Assembly (NCBI GenBank): GCA_030621975.1
Contig: JAUXGQ010000153.1
Coordinates: forward strand, 1-5,621
DNA length: 5,621 bases
Direction of reading: 5' to 3'
From: Gammaproteobacteria bacterium
GTDB taxonomy: Bacteria; Pseudomonadota; Gammaproteobacteria; Chromatiales; Chromatiaceae
The notes beneath the pieces were generated by a model. It was not told where the DNA came from and searched no databases. It worked only from the letters and a program-made list of their open reading frames with translations. Shown here piece by piece: positions 1 through 5,621 of the stretch; positions within the stretch are counted from its first letter, which is position 1, and each line of letters starts with the position of its first letter. Both the position numbers and the translations under genes were made by a program.

Positions 1-1
1 A

Positions 2-670
2 CTGGCCAATGTCAAAATGGCCATGAATCCCTTTGACGAGATCGCCGTGGAGGAGGCGGTGCGGATGAAAGAGGCCGGTAGGGCGACGGAGATCGTAGCC
101 GTGTCCCTTGGTACCTCCGCCAGCCAGGAAACCATCCGCTACGCCATGGCGCTGGGCGCGGACCGCGGCATCCTGGTGCAGACAGATCAGGAACTGGAAC
201 CCCTGGCGGTGGCCAAGCTGTTGAAGGCCGTGGCGGAGCGCGAGAACCCCGATCTGGTCATTCTCGGCAAACAGGCGATCGATGACGACTGCAATCAGAC
301 AGGGCAGATGCTGGCGGCACTGCTCGACTGGCCCCAGGGGACCTTTGCGTCGAAAGTGGAACTGGGTGAGGGCGAGATGCAGGTCACCCGTGAAATCGAT
401 GGCGGCCTGGAGACGGTGAAATTGCAATTGCCGGCGGTCGTAACCACAGACCTGCGCCTCAACGAGCCCAGGTACGCAAAGCTGCCGAATATTATGAAGG
501 CGAAGAAGAAACCGCTGGACGTGATCGATGCGGGGGAGACCGGTGTGGACCTCACTCCGCGCGTGGTGACCCTGAAGGTGAGCGAACCACCCCAGCGGGA
601 GGCTGGTATCCGGGTGGGAAGCGTATCCGAACTGGTCGAAAAGCTGCGCAACGAAGCGAAGGTGATCTGA
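2..670 (+). CDS. etfB: Electron transfer flavoprotein subunit beta (5' end cut by window edge)
   Basis: This is the beta (AMP-binding) subunit of the soluble electron transfer flavoprotein. With EtfA it accepts electrons from acyl-CoA dehydrogenases and passes them to ETF:quinone oxidoreductase. The frame is open to the left edge: the codons before the first in-window ATG (17) read LANVK, which matches the family just before the conserved NPFDEIAVEEA block. That ATG is therefore internal, and roughly 30-35 N-terminal residues are missing by comparison with the family. Numbering from the ATG at 17, GKQAIDDDCNQTGQ (84-97) and DLRLNEPRYAKLPNIMKAKK (145-164) are hallmark EtfB blocks. The second contains the loop that docks onto acyl-CoA dehydrogenases, with its anchoring Leu at 156 (about position 482) followed by the Lys-rich stretch. 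The end is intact. The stop codon overlaps the etfA start (TGATG), so the two subunits are translationally coupled. I see a canonical ETF, not an obviously electron-bifurcating type. Confidence 0.97.
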   Translation: MANVKMAMNPFDEIAVEEAVRMKEAGRATEIVAVSLGTSASQETIRYAMALGADRGILVQTDQELEPLAVAKLLKAVAERENPDLVILGKQAIDDDCNQTGQMLAALLDWPQGTFASKVELGEGEMQVTREIDGGLETVKLQLPAVVTTDLRLNEPRYAKLPNIMKAKKKPLDVIDAGETGVDLTPRVVTLKVSEPPQREAGIRVGSVSELVEKLRNEAKVI

Positions 671-673
671 TGA
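659..673 (+). promoter_or_regulatory. Ribosome binding site and stop/start overlap coupling etfB to etfA
   Basis: AAGG (659-662) is followed by a 7-base spacer and the overlapping stop/start TGATG (668-672). This arrangement favours re-initiation by the ribosome that has just finished etfB, which would keep the two ETF subunits at equal dosage. It also fixes the etfA start. Confidence 0.7.
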
Positions 674-1599
674 CGATCCTGGTAATTGCTGAACATGACA
701 ATTCACAGCTGAAACCTTCCACGCTGACTACGGTTGCGGCTGCAGCCAAACTGGACGGGGATGTTGAACTGCTGGTGGCGGGTCATGGCTGTTCCCAGGC
801 CGCCGACAACGCCGCGAAAGTGCAAGGCATCGGCAGGGTACTGCTGGCGGATGATGCGCATTTTGAGCACGCGCTTGCCGAGGAGCTCTCGCTGCTGGTG
901 ACCGGGTTGGCAGAGAACTACACCCACGTACTGGCACCGGCCACTACCTTCGGCAAGAATTTCATGCCGCGGGTGGCGGCGCGGCTCGATGTAGCTCAGA
1001 TCTCCGATGTGGTCAGTGTGGAGTCCACCGATACCTTCGTGCGGCCGATATACGCCGGTAACGCCCTGGCGACGGTACAGAGCAAAGACCGCATCAAACT
1101 GATCACGGCAAGAAGTACGGCCTTCGACGCGGCGAGTGCCGAGGGCGGCAGTGCCAGGATAGAACCCGTCACGGCATCCGCAACCTTTGGAAGGTCTTCA
1201 TTTATCGGACAGGAACTGACGGTCTCGGAACGACCCGAACTGACCAGTGCCCGGGTGGTCGTATCCGGGGGCCGGGGCATGGGGAACGGTGAGAATTTCA
1301 GCCTGATCGAGGCGGTAGCCGACAAGCTCAATGCTGCCATCGGCGCCTCCAGGGCGGCGGTGGATGCCGGATTCGTGCCCAACGATTATCAGGTTGGACA
1401 GACCGGGAAGATCGTGGCCCCGGAACTCTATATCGCCGTCGGGATATCCGGTGCGATTCAGCACCTGGCCGGAATGAAAGAGAGTAAGGTGATCGTAGCC
1501 ATCAACAAGGACGAAGAGGCCCCCATCTTTCAAGTGGCCGACTACGGGCTGGTCGCGGACTTGTTCGTGGCGCTCCCGGAGCTGGCCGAGGCCTTGTAG
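670..1599 (+). CDS. etfA: Electron transfer flavoprotein subunit alpha
   Basis: This is the alpha (FAD-binding) subunit that pairs with EtfB. It is complete at 309 residues, a normal length for the bacterial family. The N-terminal domain (about 1-185) is the variable ETF fold. The C-terminal FAD domain (about 190-309) is strongly conserved: SGGRGMGNGENF (199-210), GASRAAVDAG (225-234), QVGQTGKIVAPELYIAVGIS (241-260), GAIQHLAG (261-268) and INKDEEAPIFQVADYGLVADL (278-298). By alignment from memory with human ETF-alpha, R228, T245 and H265 correspond to the flavin-contacting residues R249, T266 and H286; the spacings of 17 and 20 residues are kept. The ATG overlaps the etfB stop by one base, and AAGG (659-662) lies 7 bases upstream as a Shine-Dalgarno sequence. 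No terminator is visible after it, so transcription may continue into the hotdog gene 84 bases downstream. In this context it probably serves an acyl-CoA dehydrogenase step, but the partner is not in the window. Confidence 0.97.
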   Translation: MTILVIAEHDNSQLKPSTLTTVAAAAKLDGDVELLVAGHGCSQAADNAAKVQGIGRVLLADDAHFEHALAEELSLLVTGLAENYTHVLAPATTFGKNFMPRVAARLDVAQISDVVSVESTDTFVRPIYAGNALATVQSKDRIKLITARSTAFDAASAEGGSARIEPVTASATFGRSSFIGQELTVSERPELTSARVVVSGGRGMGNGENFSLIEAVADKLNAAIGASRAAVDAGFVPNDYQVGQTGKIVAPELYIAVGISGAIQHLAGMKESKVIVAINKDEEAPIFQVADYGLVADLFVALPELAEAL

Positions 1600-1673
1600 G
1601 ATCAACAGAAAACGCCAGCTTTACCGGTCAGTAATGCCGTTGGCAGGCAGCTTGGCAAACATGGACATTGGAT

Positions 1674-1680
1674 GGTGGAG
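1674..1680 (+). promoter_or_regulatory. Shine-Dalgarno sequence that favours the start at 1684
   Basis: GGTGGAG lies three bases before the ATG at 1684 and is inside the reading frame if the upstream ATG at 1672 is used. Nothing resembling a Shine-Dalgarno precedes 1672 (the upstream bases are ATGGACATTGG). The 3-base spacer is short but usable, or 5 bases if GGTGG does the pairing, so 1684 is the better-supported start. Confidence 0.5.
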
Positions 1681-1683
1681 AAA

Positions 1684-2739
1684 ATGACAGAAATAAACCT
1701 GGACGACTACATCAAGACAGAAAAGAATCTGAGCTTTCTGAAAAGAAAGGCGTTGAATGAGGATGACTTCATCGGATCGGAGGATCCCGGGGCGCCGACC
1801 TTGCTTCGAGTCGATGATATCAAACCCGGCAACTGGACGGTGATCAGGGGGCGACACATCAAACACAATGACGTGTTGCTGTACGCCTCCTGCGGCGACC
1901 GGAACAAAGCGCACCTCAGCGCAGAGTTCGCGGCGGAGTCTCCGTTCAGGGAAGTCATAGCCCATGGGATGATAGCGGTGTTCAAGCAGAGGCTGCTGGG
2001 CAGAAGGATAATGCCCGGAATGAATTTCGCACTTGCGCGTCAGAAGAAAAGCTTTACCGCGCCGGTATACGTAGAGACTTCCGTGCTGGATTTCTACGAG
2101 ATCGTCGTCGATGTGGACCACGATAAGAAAACGCTGACCACCATCGGGTTGTCCGTGCTGAGCAATGACTACGACAAGATCGTCGTGAAGACCGAGAGTA
2201 CCTATGTACCCTCTGCGATGTTCAGCCTAGATAAGACGCAGGTCCCGGAAGCAGAGATTATGGCTGGCGTGGCAAACGCGGATCCGGCGATGGAGACCAC
2301 CTTCGTCGAACCCGGAATGCCCAACCATTTCCCCCCGGAGTACTTCAAAGAAGGGCAGTGGGCGAGGTTGACCCCGAATCTGCGGATGAATCATCTATAC
2401 GCCCTGGCGGGAATCGGGCACATGACGGGGACCCTGCATCTGGCTGACGAATTGTCCGGAAATGCCGAGTTCCTGCTTTCCTGCGTGGACGACGCGTTCC
2501 GCTCGGCGGTGCTGGGGACGCTCCTGCCGGCCATGGGCTCGATATACCAGAGCGAGGAGAGCTGGTTTCTGAGGCCGCTCAAGGTGGGCAAGCTGGAATC
2601 CCGAATCACCATCGACTCGTTGCGAGACAGTTCCCGGGCGGTGAGCCTGGGGCTCAATGCCACCACCATACAGAATGCCCAACTGATCTCGTTTTCGAAA
2701 ACCCGCATCTTCTTCCCGAAGCCCGTGGAGAAGACCTGA
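1684..2739 (+). CDS. Double-hotdog protein: MaoC-like hydratase domain plus PaaI-like thioesterase-fold domain
   Basis: The protein has 351 residues from the ATG at 1684, or 355 from the ATG at 1672 (numbering here follows the longer form). I find no signal peptide or membrane segment, so it should be a cytosolic acyl-CoA enzyme. The N-terminal half (about 45-180) looks like a MaoC/(R)-enoyl-CoA hydratase hotdog: CGDRNKAHLSAEFAAESPF (74-92) keeps the D-x-N-x-x-H catalytic pattern (D76, N78, H81), followed by IAHGM (96-100) and a Pro-Gly turn (115-116). The C-terminal half (about 235-350) resembles a PaaI-type acyl-CoA thioesterase hotdog. A helix carries D273/D274 where the catalytic acid is expected, then come WFLRPLKVGKLESRITI (298-314) and a closing strand SFSKTRIFF. 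The usual HGG before the acid is not present, so this half may be structural or altered. The gene lies 84 bases after etfA on the same strand. Enoyl-CoA hydratase activity is the likeliest role. The sequence does not resemble mesaconyl-CoA hydratase (Mch) as I remember it, and the substrate is unknown. Confidence 0.85.
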   Translation: MTEINLDDYIKTEKNLSFLKRKALNEDDFIGSEDPGAPTLLRVDDIKPGNWTVIRGRHIKHNDVLLYASCGDRNKAHLSAEFAAESPFREVIAHGMIAVFKQRLLGRRIMPGMNFALARQKKSFTAPVYVETSVLDFYEIVVDVDHDKKTLTTIGLSVLSNDYDKIVVKTESTYVPSAMFSLDKTQVPEAEIMAGVANADPAMETTFVEPGMPNHFPPEYFKEGQWARLTPNLRMNHLYALAGIGHMTGTLHLADELSGNAEFLLSCVDDAFRSAVLGTLLPAMGSIYQSEESWFLRPLKVGKLESRITIDSLRDSSRAVSLGLNATTIQNAQLISFSKTRIFFPKPVEKT

Positions 2740-2764
2740 CCTGGTGGGACTCGGGTTAGCCAAC

Positions 2765-2837
2765 GTAGGCTGGGGCTTGCCCCAGCTCTGCGGCGTACCG
2801 GCATGAAAACAAAGAGCTGGGGCAAGCCCCAGCCTAC
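2765..2837. repeat. REPIN-like pair of inverted REP hairpins
   Basis: Two perfect 25-base inverted arms (2765-2789 and 2813-2837) flank a 23-base centre. Each arm is itself a hairpin: GCTGGGGC-TT-GCCCCAGC at 2769-2786 and GCTGGGGC-AA-GCCCCAGC at 2816-2833. The outer ends are GTAG on the left and CTAC on the right. A 5' GTAG foot on a GC-rich palindrome is the known signature of REP elements mobilised by RAYT (TnpA-REP) transposases, and two in inverted orientation form a REPIN/BIME. The pairing continues outward as CCAAC (2760-2764) with GTTGG (2842-2846), after a 4-base bulge. It sits between two convergent genes, a typical REP location, and as RNA could form either one long hairpin or two short ones. 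No RAYT gene is in the window, and no second copy is visible here. Confidence 0.85.
2765..2837. terminator. Possible bidirectional transcription barrier between convergent genes
   Basis: The REP pair is placed 25 bases after the double-hotdog stop codon and 59 bases after the Ccr-CBS stop codon on the other strand, and it would form a very stable hairpin in transcripts from either side. No clear U-tract follows on either strand, so this is not a textbook intrinsic terminator. It may instead slow polymerase, protect mRNA 3' ends or support Rho termination. No other terminator candidate is visible in the gap 2740-2896. Confidence 0.4.
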
Positions 2838-2896
2838 TTCTGTTGGTGAAGCAAAAAGCACTCGTCGCTGCAGATCCGGGGAGGGCTTTTCTTACG

Positions 2897-4672
2897 TCAC
2901 TCGACGATGAGCTTGCGCACCACGTCGGTCATCGAGATCACCCCGATCGGCACGTTGCGATCCTCCTTTTGCTCGGTGACGACGAGCCGGTGGATACCCA
3001 TCCGCGTCATGGCGGTGACGGCATCGGAGAGCGGGGTTTCCAGGTCGCAGGTCGCGCAACCCTCGCTCATGATCTCCCTGGCAGTGATCTTGCGCGCTTC
3101 CTCCGCCGTGCGGCCCTGACGGGCGAGCACCAGGTCGGTCTGTGACACTACACCGATGGCCTGTTCGGCCTCCTGGACCACCACGGCGTGCACGTTGTTT
3201 CCGATCATGGCGCGCACCACGGATTCCACGTCGTCATCGGGTTTGCAGTGGATCAGGCCGAAGAACATCAGATCCTTGACCTTGGTACCGTCGTCGACCA
3301 TGACGGGTTCGACGCTGTCCGCGGGATCGGGCGCGATACCGGGCAGCGGCACGGAACTGGGGTAGGGATGGGAACTGATGTGGAGGTCCCGCGCAGGCAG
3401 GCTCATGGGTGGGGGTGGAATCGGTTCTTTTTCGGTGGCGCCCATTCCGAAATCCTCTGCTCCGATCAATACCGACATATTGCCATGGGGGTGTTGGTTT
3501 TCATACATCAACTGATGCGCGATCGGCAGTTCTTCGTAGGAGAACGCCCTCGACAGGCAGGGGTTGAGATGGCCTTCCAGCGCCAGCTGGTTCATGGCGT
3601 AGGAATGACTGTCGTTGGCGAAGTGGGAACCCTGCACCCGTTTCTGGCGCATCCACAGGTAGCGCAGGTCGACCGTGGCGTTATAGCCCGTGGTGCCAGC
3701 GCAGATGACCACCATGCCGCCCGTGTCGCAGACGAACATGGAGGTGGGTATGGTGGATTCGCCCGGATGCTCGAACACGAGGCGCGGACTGCGTTTGTCT
3801 CCCAGCACCTCCCAGAGGGCTTTGCCGAAACCCCGCACGCCCTTCAGCCATTTGCCATAGCCCACCTGGTCCTTCCAGTGGGGAAGCATCCCCCAGTGGT
3901 CGAAATCCCGTCGGTTGATACAGCCTTTGGCGCCCAGGCTCTCGCAGTAATCGACCTTGTCGTCGCTGGAGATGACCGCTACGGAGGTGGCGCCTGCCGC
4001 CTTGCAGATCTGGATGGCCATGGAGCCCAGGCCCCCGGCACCCCCCCAGACCAGTACCACGTCGTCTTTCCTGACTTCGTGTTCCCCCCAGCCGTGCAGC
4101 ATGCGATAGGCGGTGGCTCCCACCAGGACGTAGGCCGCCGCGGCCTCCCAGGTCATGTGTTTGGGTTTGGGCATGCACTGGTGTGCCTGCACCTTCGTGA
4201 ACTGGGCGAAACTCCCGTAGTTGGTTTCATAACCCCAGATCCGGAAGGTCGGCGAAAACATCGGGTCATTGCCCGCCTTGACCCAGGGGCAGTCTCTGTC
4301 CCAGGTGCCGCAGTGTACGACGACCTCATCGCCCACCTTGACGTTGGTCACGTCCTTGCCGACCTTGTACACGATGCCGGAGGCGTCGCTGCCGCCGATG
4401 TGAAATTCTTCCGGCTCACCCTGCTTGTTGCGTGACTTGATGACGTTGACGGGAATGCCCAGCGCGGCCCAGACGTTGTTGTAGTTGACCCCGGCGGCCA
4501 TGACGTATACCAGGACATCGTCATCGGCGATCTCGGGAACCTCGACCACCTCCTGCTGAAATGAACTCGTCGGTTCGCCGAACCGCTCCTCGCGGATCAG
4601 CCAGGCGTGCATTTTAGCGGGAATCTCTCCTATCGGCGGTACGTCACCGACATCATATAATTCCTTGGTCAT
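2897..4672 (-). CDS. ccr: Crotonyl-CoA carboxylase/reductase fused to a C-terminal CBS-domain pair
   Basis: The enzyme part (residues 1 to about 412) is a zinc-independent medium-chain dehydrogenase/reductase of the Ccr type. It reduces crotonyl-CoA with NADPH while fixing CO2, giving ethylmalonyl-CoA in the ethylmalonyl-CoA pathway. Visible marks are VMAAGVNYNNVWAALG (57-72), IGGSDASGIV (92-101), WGYETNYGSFAQF (146-158), the nucleotide-binding WGGAGGLGS (209-217), VFEHPGE (299-305), CAGTTGYN (324-331) and GSHFAN (348-353). N65 or a neighbour, E149 and H350 match the Asn, Glu and His that organise CO2 in the Kitasatospora enzyme; Y148 stands where that enzyme has Phe. Proteobacterial Ccr is normally about 430 residues. 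Here a Pro-rich linker (about 413-460) leads to two CBS motifs (about 463-515 and 532-588), modules that usually bind AMP, ATP or related adenosyl ligands, for a total of 591 residues. The start is supported by AGAGAGG 7 bases upstream and by the family's typical N-terminus (LYDVGDVPPIGEIPAKM). It lies downstream of the meaB-like gene on the same strand. The enzyme class is secure; the CBS role is inferred. Confidence 0.95.
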   Translation of the reverse strand: MTKELYDVGDVPPIGEIPAKMHAWLIREERFGEPTSSFQQEVVEVPEIADDDVLVYVMAAGVNYNNVWAALGIPVNVIKSRNKQGEPEEFHIGGSDASGIVYKVGKDVTNVKVGDEVVVHCGTWDRDCPWVKAGNDPMFSPTFRIWGYETNYGSFAQFTKVQAHQCMPKPKHMTWEAAAAYVLVGATAYRMLHGWGEHEVRKDDVVLVWGGAGGLGSMAIQICKAAGATSVAVISSDDKVDYCESLGAKGCINRRDFDHWGMLPHWKDQVGYGKWLKGVRGFGKALWEVLGDKRSPRLVFEHPGESTIPTSMFVCDTGGMVVICAGTTGYNATVDLRYLWMRQKRVQGSHFANDSHSYAMNQLALEGHLNPCLSRAFSYEELPIAHQLMYENQHPHGNMSVLIGAEDFGMGATEKEPIPPPPMSLPARDLHISSHPYPSSVPLPGIAPDPADSVEPVMVDDGTKVKDLMFFGLIHCKPDDDVESVVRAMIGNNVHAVVVQEAEQAIGVVSQTDLVLARQGRTAEEARKITAREIMSEGCATCDLETPLSDAVTAMTRMGIHRLVVTEQKEDRNVPIGVISMTDVVRKLIVE

Positions 4673-4679
4673 TGGTGTA

Positions 4680-4686
4680 CCTCTCT
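4680..4686 (-). promoter_or_regulatory. Shine-Dalgarno sequence of the Ccr-CBS gene
   Basis: On the minus strand AGAGAGG is followed by seven bases (TACACCA) and the ATG at 4672. It fixes this start over the internal Met21. In the rest of the spacer 4673-4848 I found no convincing sigma-70 -35/-10 pair and no terminator, only a weak 5-bp inverted repeat at 4823-4838. The gene may therefore be read from a promoter upstream of the meaB-like gene, or from one I cannot recognise. Confidence 0.65.
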
Positions 4687-4848
4687 TTAAAGCAATTGTT
4701 GAAAATTACCATGGCGAGCCTGCCGAGAACATCCGCTACTCCCTCCCGCCTGCGTATACGCTCTACAATGCCAGCCAGGCGAACTGATCGGTTATAAGCC
4801 TGTGAATCTTGAATTCTCCGATGAGGATTGTGCTCCTCTGTTACCCTG

Positions 4849-5621
4849 TTAATCGCGCCAGCGTGCAAGAAGGCGATGCCGTAGGGCATCGTACTGTTCG
4901 AAGGGTGAGCCCTGTGCCTCTACCAGGCTGCTCAGCAGCCTTGACCTGCCCCCCAGCGTCTCGATTCCGAAGCGGCCGAACTCCTCGAGCAAGCGCTTGA
5001 TGATCCACTCCGCCTGGAAGCGACCGCGAACGGAGGCGAGCAGACCTTGTGACACCAGCCAGGCGCGGTGTGCCTCTATGGCGTCCACCAGCGCCTCGAT
5101 GCCGGTACCCATGGTGGCGCTCGCGGCAAGCGCGGGTACCTGCCAGTCTTCGGCGTGGGAGGGCGGCTGCAGGGTGGCGCGCAGCTCGGAGAGCGTCTTG
5201 CGTGCGGCGATGCCCACGTCTGCTTTGTTCACAACCAGCACGTGGGGTATCTCCATGATGCCGGCCTTCAGGAACTGTATGCTGTCTCCAGAGGCCGGCT
5301 GGGCGACGAAGCAGGTGGTATCGGTCAGCTTCGAGACATCGATCTCCTTCTGCCCGACACCGACCGTTTCTACGAGCACGATGTCGAATGCCGCCAACAT
5401 CACCAGGCTCATGGGCCAGACTTCGGCACTCAGACCCCCGAACTCGCCACGGCAGGCCAGCGAGCGGATAAACACACTGGCGTCCAGCCCCCCGGCAAGC
5501 ATGCGCAGGCGGTCTCCCAGCAGTGCGCCGCCGCTGATGGGACTCGACGGGTCGACGGCCAGTATCCCCACGCTCAGCCCGCGTTTGCGCCATACCCGGA
5601 CCAGTGCGGCCGTCAGTGAGG
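4849..5621 (-). CDS. meaB: MeaB/ArgK-family GTPase, B12-dependent mutase chaperone (5' end cut by window edge)
   Basis: This is a G3E-type P-loop GTPase of the MeaB (ArgK, MMAA) family. Such proteins bind adenosylcobalamin-dependent acyl-CoA mutases, gate cofactor loading and protect the mutase from inactivation. The frame is open to the right edge: 256 codons are visible against about 320-330 in the family, and the first ones read SLTAALVRVWRKRGLS, the helix right after the Walker A GKS/T. The P-loop itself therefore lies just outside the window. Visible marks are VGILAVDPSS (5542-5571), SGGALLGDRLRM, the G3 motif ETVGVGQ (5350-5370) and the G4 motif NKAD (5218-5229). The GTG at 5569-5571 is in the middle of the conserved region and is not the real start. 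The C-terminus is intact. Sitting upstream of the Ccr-type gene on the same strand, it most likely serves ethylmalonyl-CoA or methylmalonyl-CoA mutase. The symbol is by family and context; orthology to M. extorquens MeaB is not proven. Confidence 0.93.
   Translation of the reverse strand, partial: SLTAALVRVWRKRGLSVGILAVDPSSPISGGALLGDRLRMLAGGLDASVFIRSLACRGEFGGLSAEVWPMSLVMLAAFDIVLVETVGVGQKEIDVSKLTDTTCFVAQPASGDSIQFLKAGIMEIPHVLVVNKADVGIAARKTLSELRATLQPPSHAEDWQVPALAASATMGTGIEALVDAIEAHRAWLVSQGLLASVRGRFQAEWIIKRLLEEFGRFGIETLGGRSRLLSSLVEAQGSPFEQYDALRHRLLARWRD

Noticed and set aside
1600..1683. Possible promoter or terminator between etfA and the double-hotdog gene
   Set aside because: Only a 4-bp TGCC/GGCA repeat and an isolated ACCGGT are seen; there is no -35/-10 pair, stable stem or T-run. 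Co-transcription with etfBA is the simpler reading.
1684..2739. Calling the double-hotdog protein mesaconyl-CoA hydratase (Mch) from context
   Set aside because: The length is similar, but the sequence does not resemble the Rhodobacter-type Mch as I recall it, and the C-terminal half looks like a thioesterase fold. The specific name would be a guess.
2765..2837. CRISPR or insertion-sequence ends
   Set aside because: There is only one pair of inverted arms, no regularly spaced direct repeats, and no transposase frame between or near the arms. A REP pair explains the structure better.
3188..4435. A 415-codon open frame on the plus strand, antisense to the Ccr-CBS gene
   Set aside because: It lies wholly opposite a protein with unmistakable family motifs. 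Its translation is His/Gly/Val-rich without recognisable domains, as expected for the antisense of a GC-rich gene.
4823..4838. Small inverted repeat (GAGGA and TCCTC, 6-base loop) just after the meaB-like gene
   Set aside because: A five-pair stem without a following T-run is too weak to call a terminator.
4653..4889. A 78-codon minus-strand frame covering the spacer between the meaB-like gene and the Ccr-CBS gene
   Set aside because: It overlaps the well-supported ends of both neighbours, has no clear ribosome binding site and no recognisable sequence. It could be a leader peptide but nothing supports that.
4841..5593. A 250-codon minus-strand frame overlapping the MeaB-like GTPase in another phase
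   Set aside because: The translation is Arg/Gly/Ala-rich and featureless, while the overlapping frame has VDPSS, ETVGVGQ and NKAD. It is an out-of-frame shadow.

Overview
The window reads as a moderately GC-rich proteobacterial chromosome segment. Gammaproteobacteria is my best guess, with Betaproteobacteria next. The reasons are proteobacterial-type EtfB/EtfA, a crotonyl-CoA carboxylase/reductase closest to the proteobacterial form, GC-rich third codon positions, and a GTAG-footed REP pair between genes. Nothing points to a phage, plasmid or transposase gene.

Layout. At 2-670 (+) is the 3' part of etfB, cut by the left edge. It overlaps etfA (670-1599, +) by one base. After 84 bases comes a double-hotdog protein (1684-2739, or 1672 with an earlier start, +) with an N-terminal MaoC-like hydratase domain and a C-terminal PaaI-like thioesterase-fold domain. 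The 157-base convergent gap 2740-2896 holds two REP hairpins in inverted orientation (2765-2837). On the minus strand, 2897-4672 encodes a crotonyl-CoA carboxylase/reductase fused through a proline-rich linker to a pair of CBS domains. A 176-base spacer (4673-4848) separates it from a MeaB/ArgK-type GTPase (4849-5621, minus), cut by the right edge just after its P-loop.

How the genes may work together. The Ccr-type enzyme would reductively carboxylate crotonyl-CoA to ethylmalonyl-CoA. A MeaB GTPase protects and repairs a B12-dependent acyl-CoA mutase (ethylmalonyl-CoA or methylmalonyl-CoA mutase). ETF takes electrons from acyl-CoA dehydrogenases such as methylsuccinyl-CoA dehydrogenase. A MaoC-like hotdog protein could hydrate an enoyl-CoA. 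Together these cover several roles of the ethylmalonyl-CoA pathway or a variant of it. The mutase, epimerase, dehydrogenase and lyase are not in the window, so the pathway is an inference from context. The most unusual items are the Ccr-CBS fusion, which suggests nucleotide-sensing control of a carboxylase, and the mixed double-hotdog protein.
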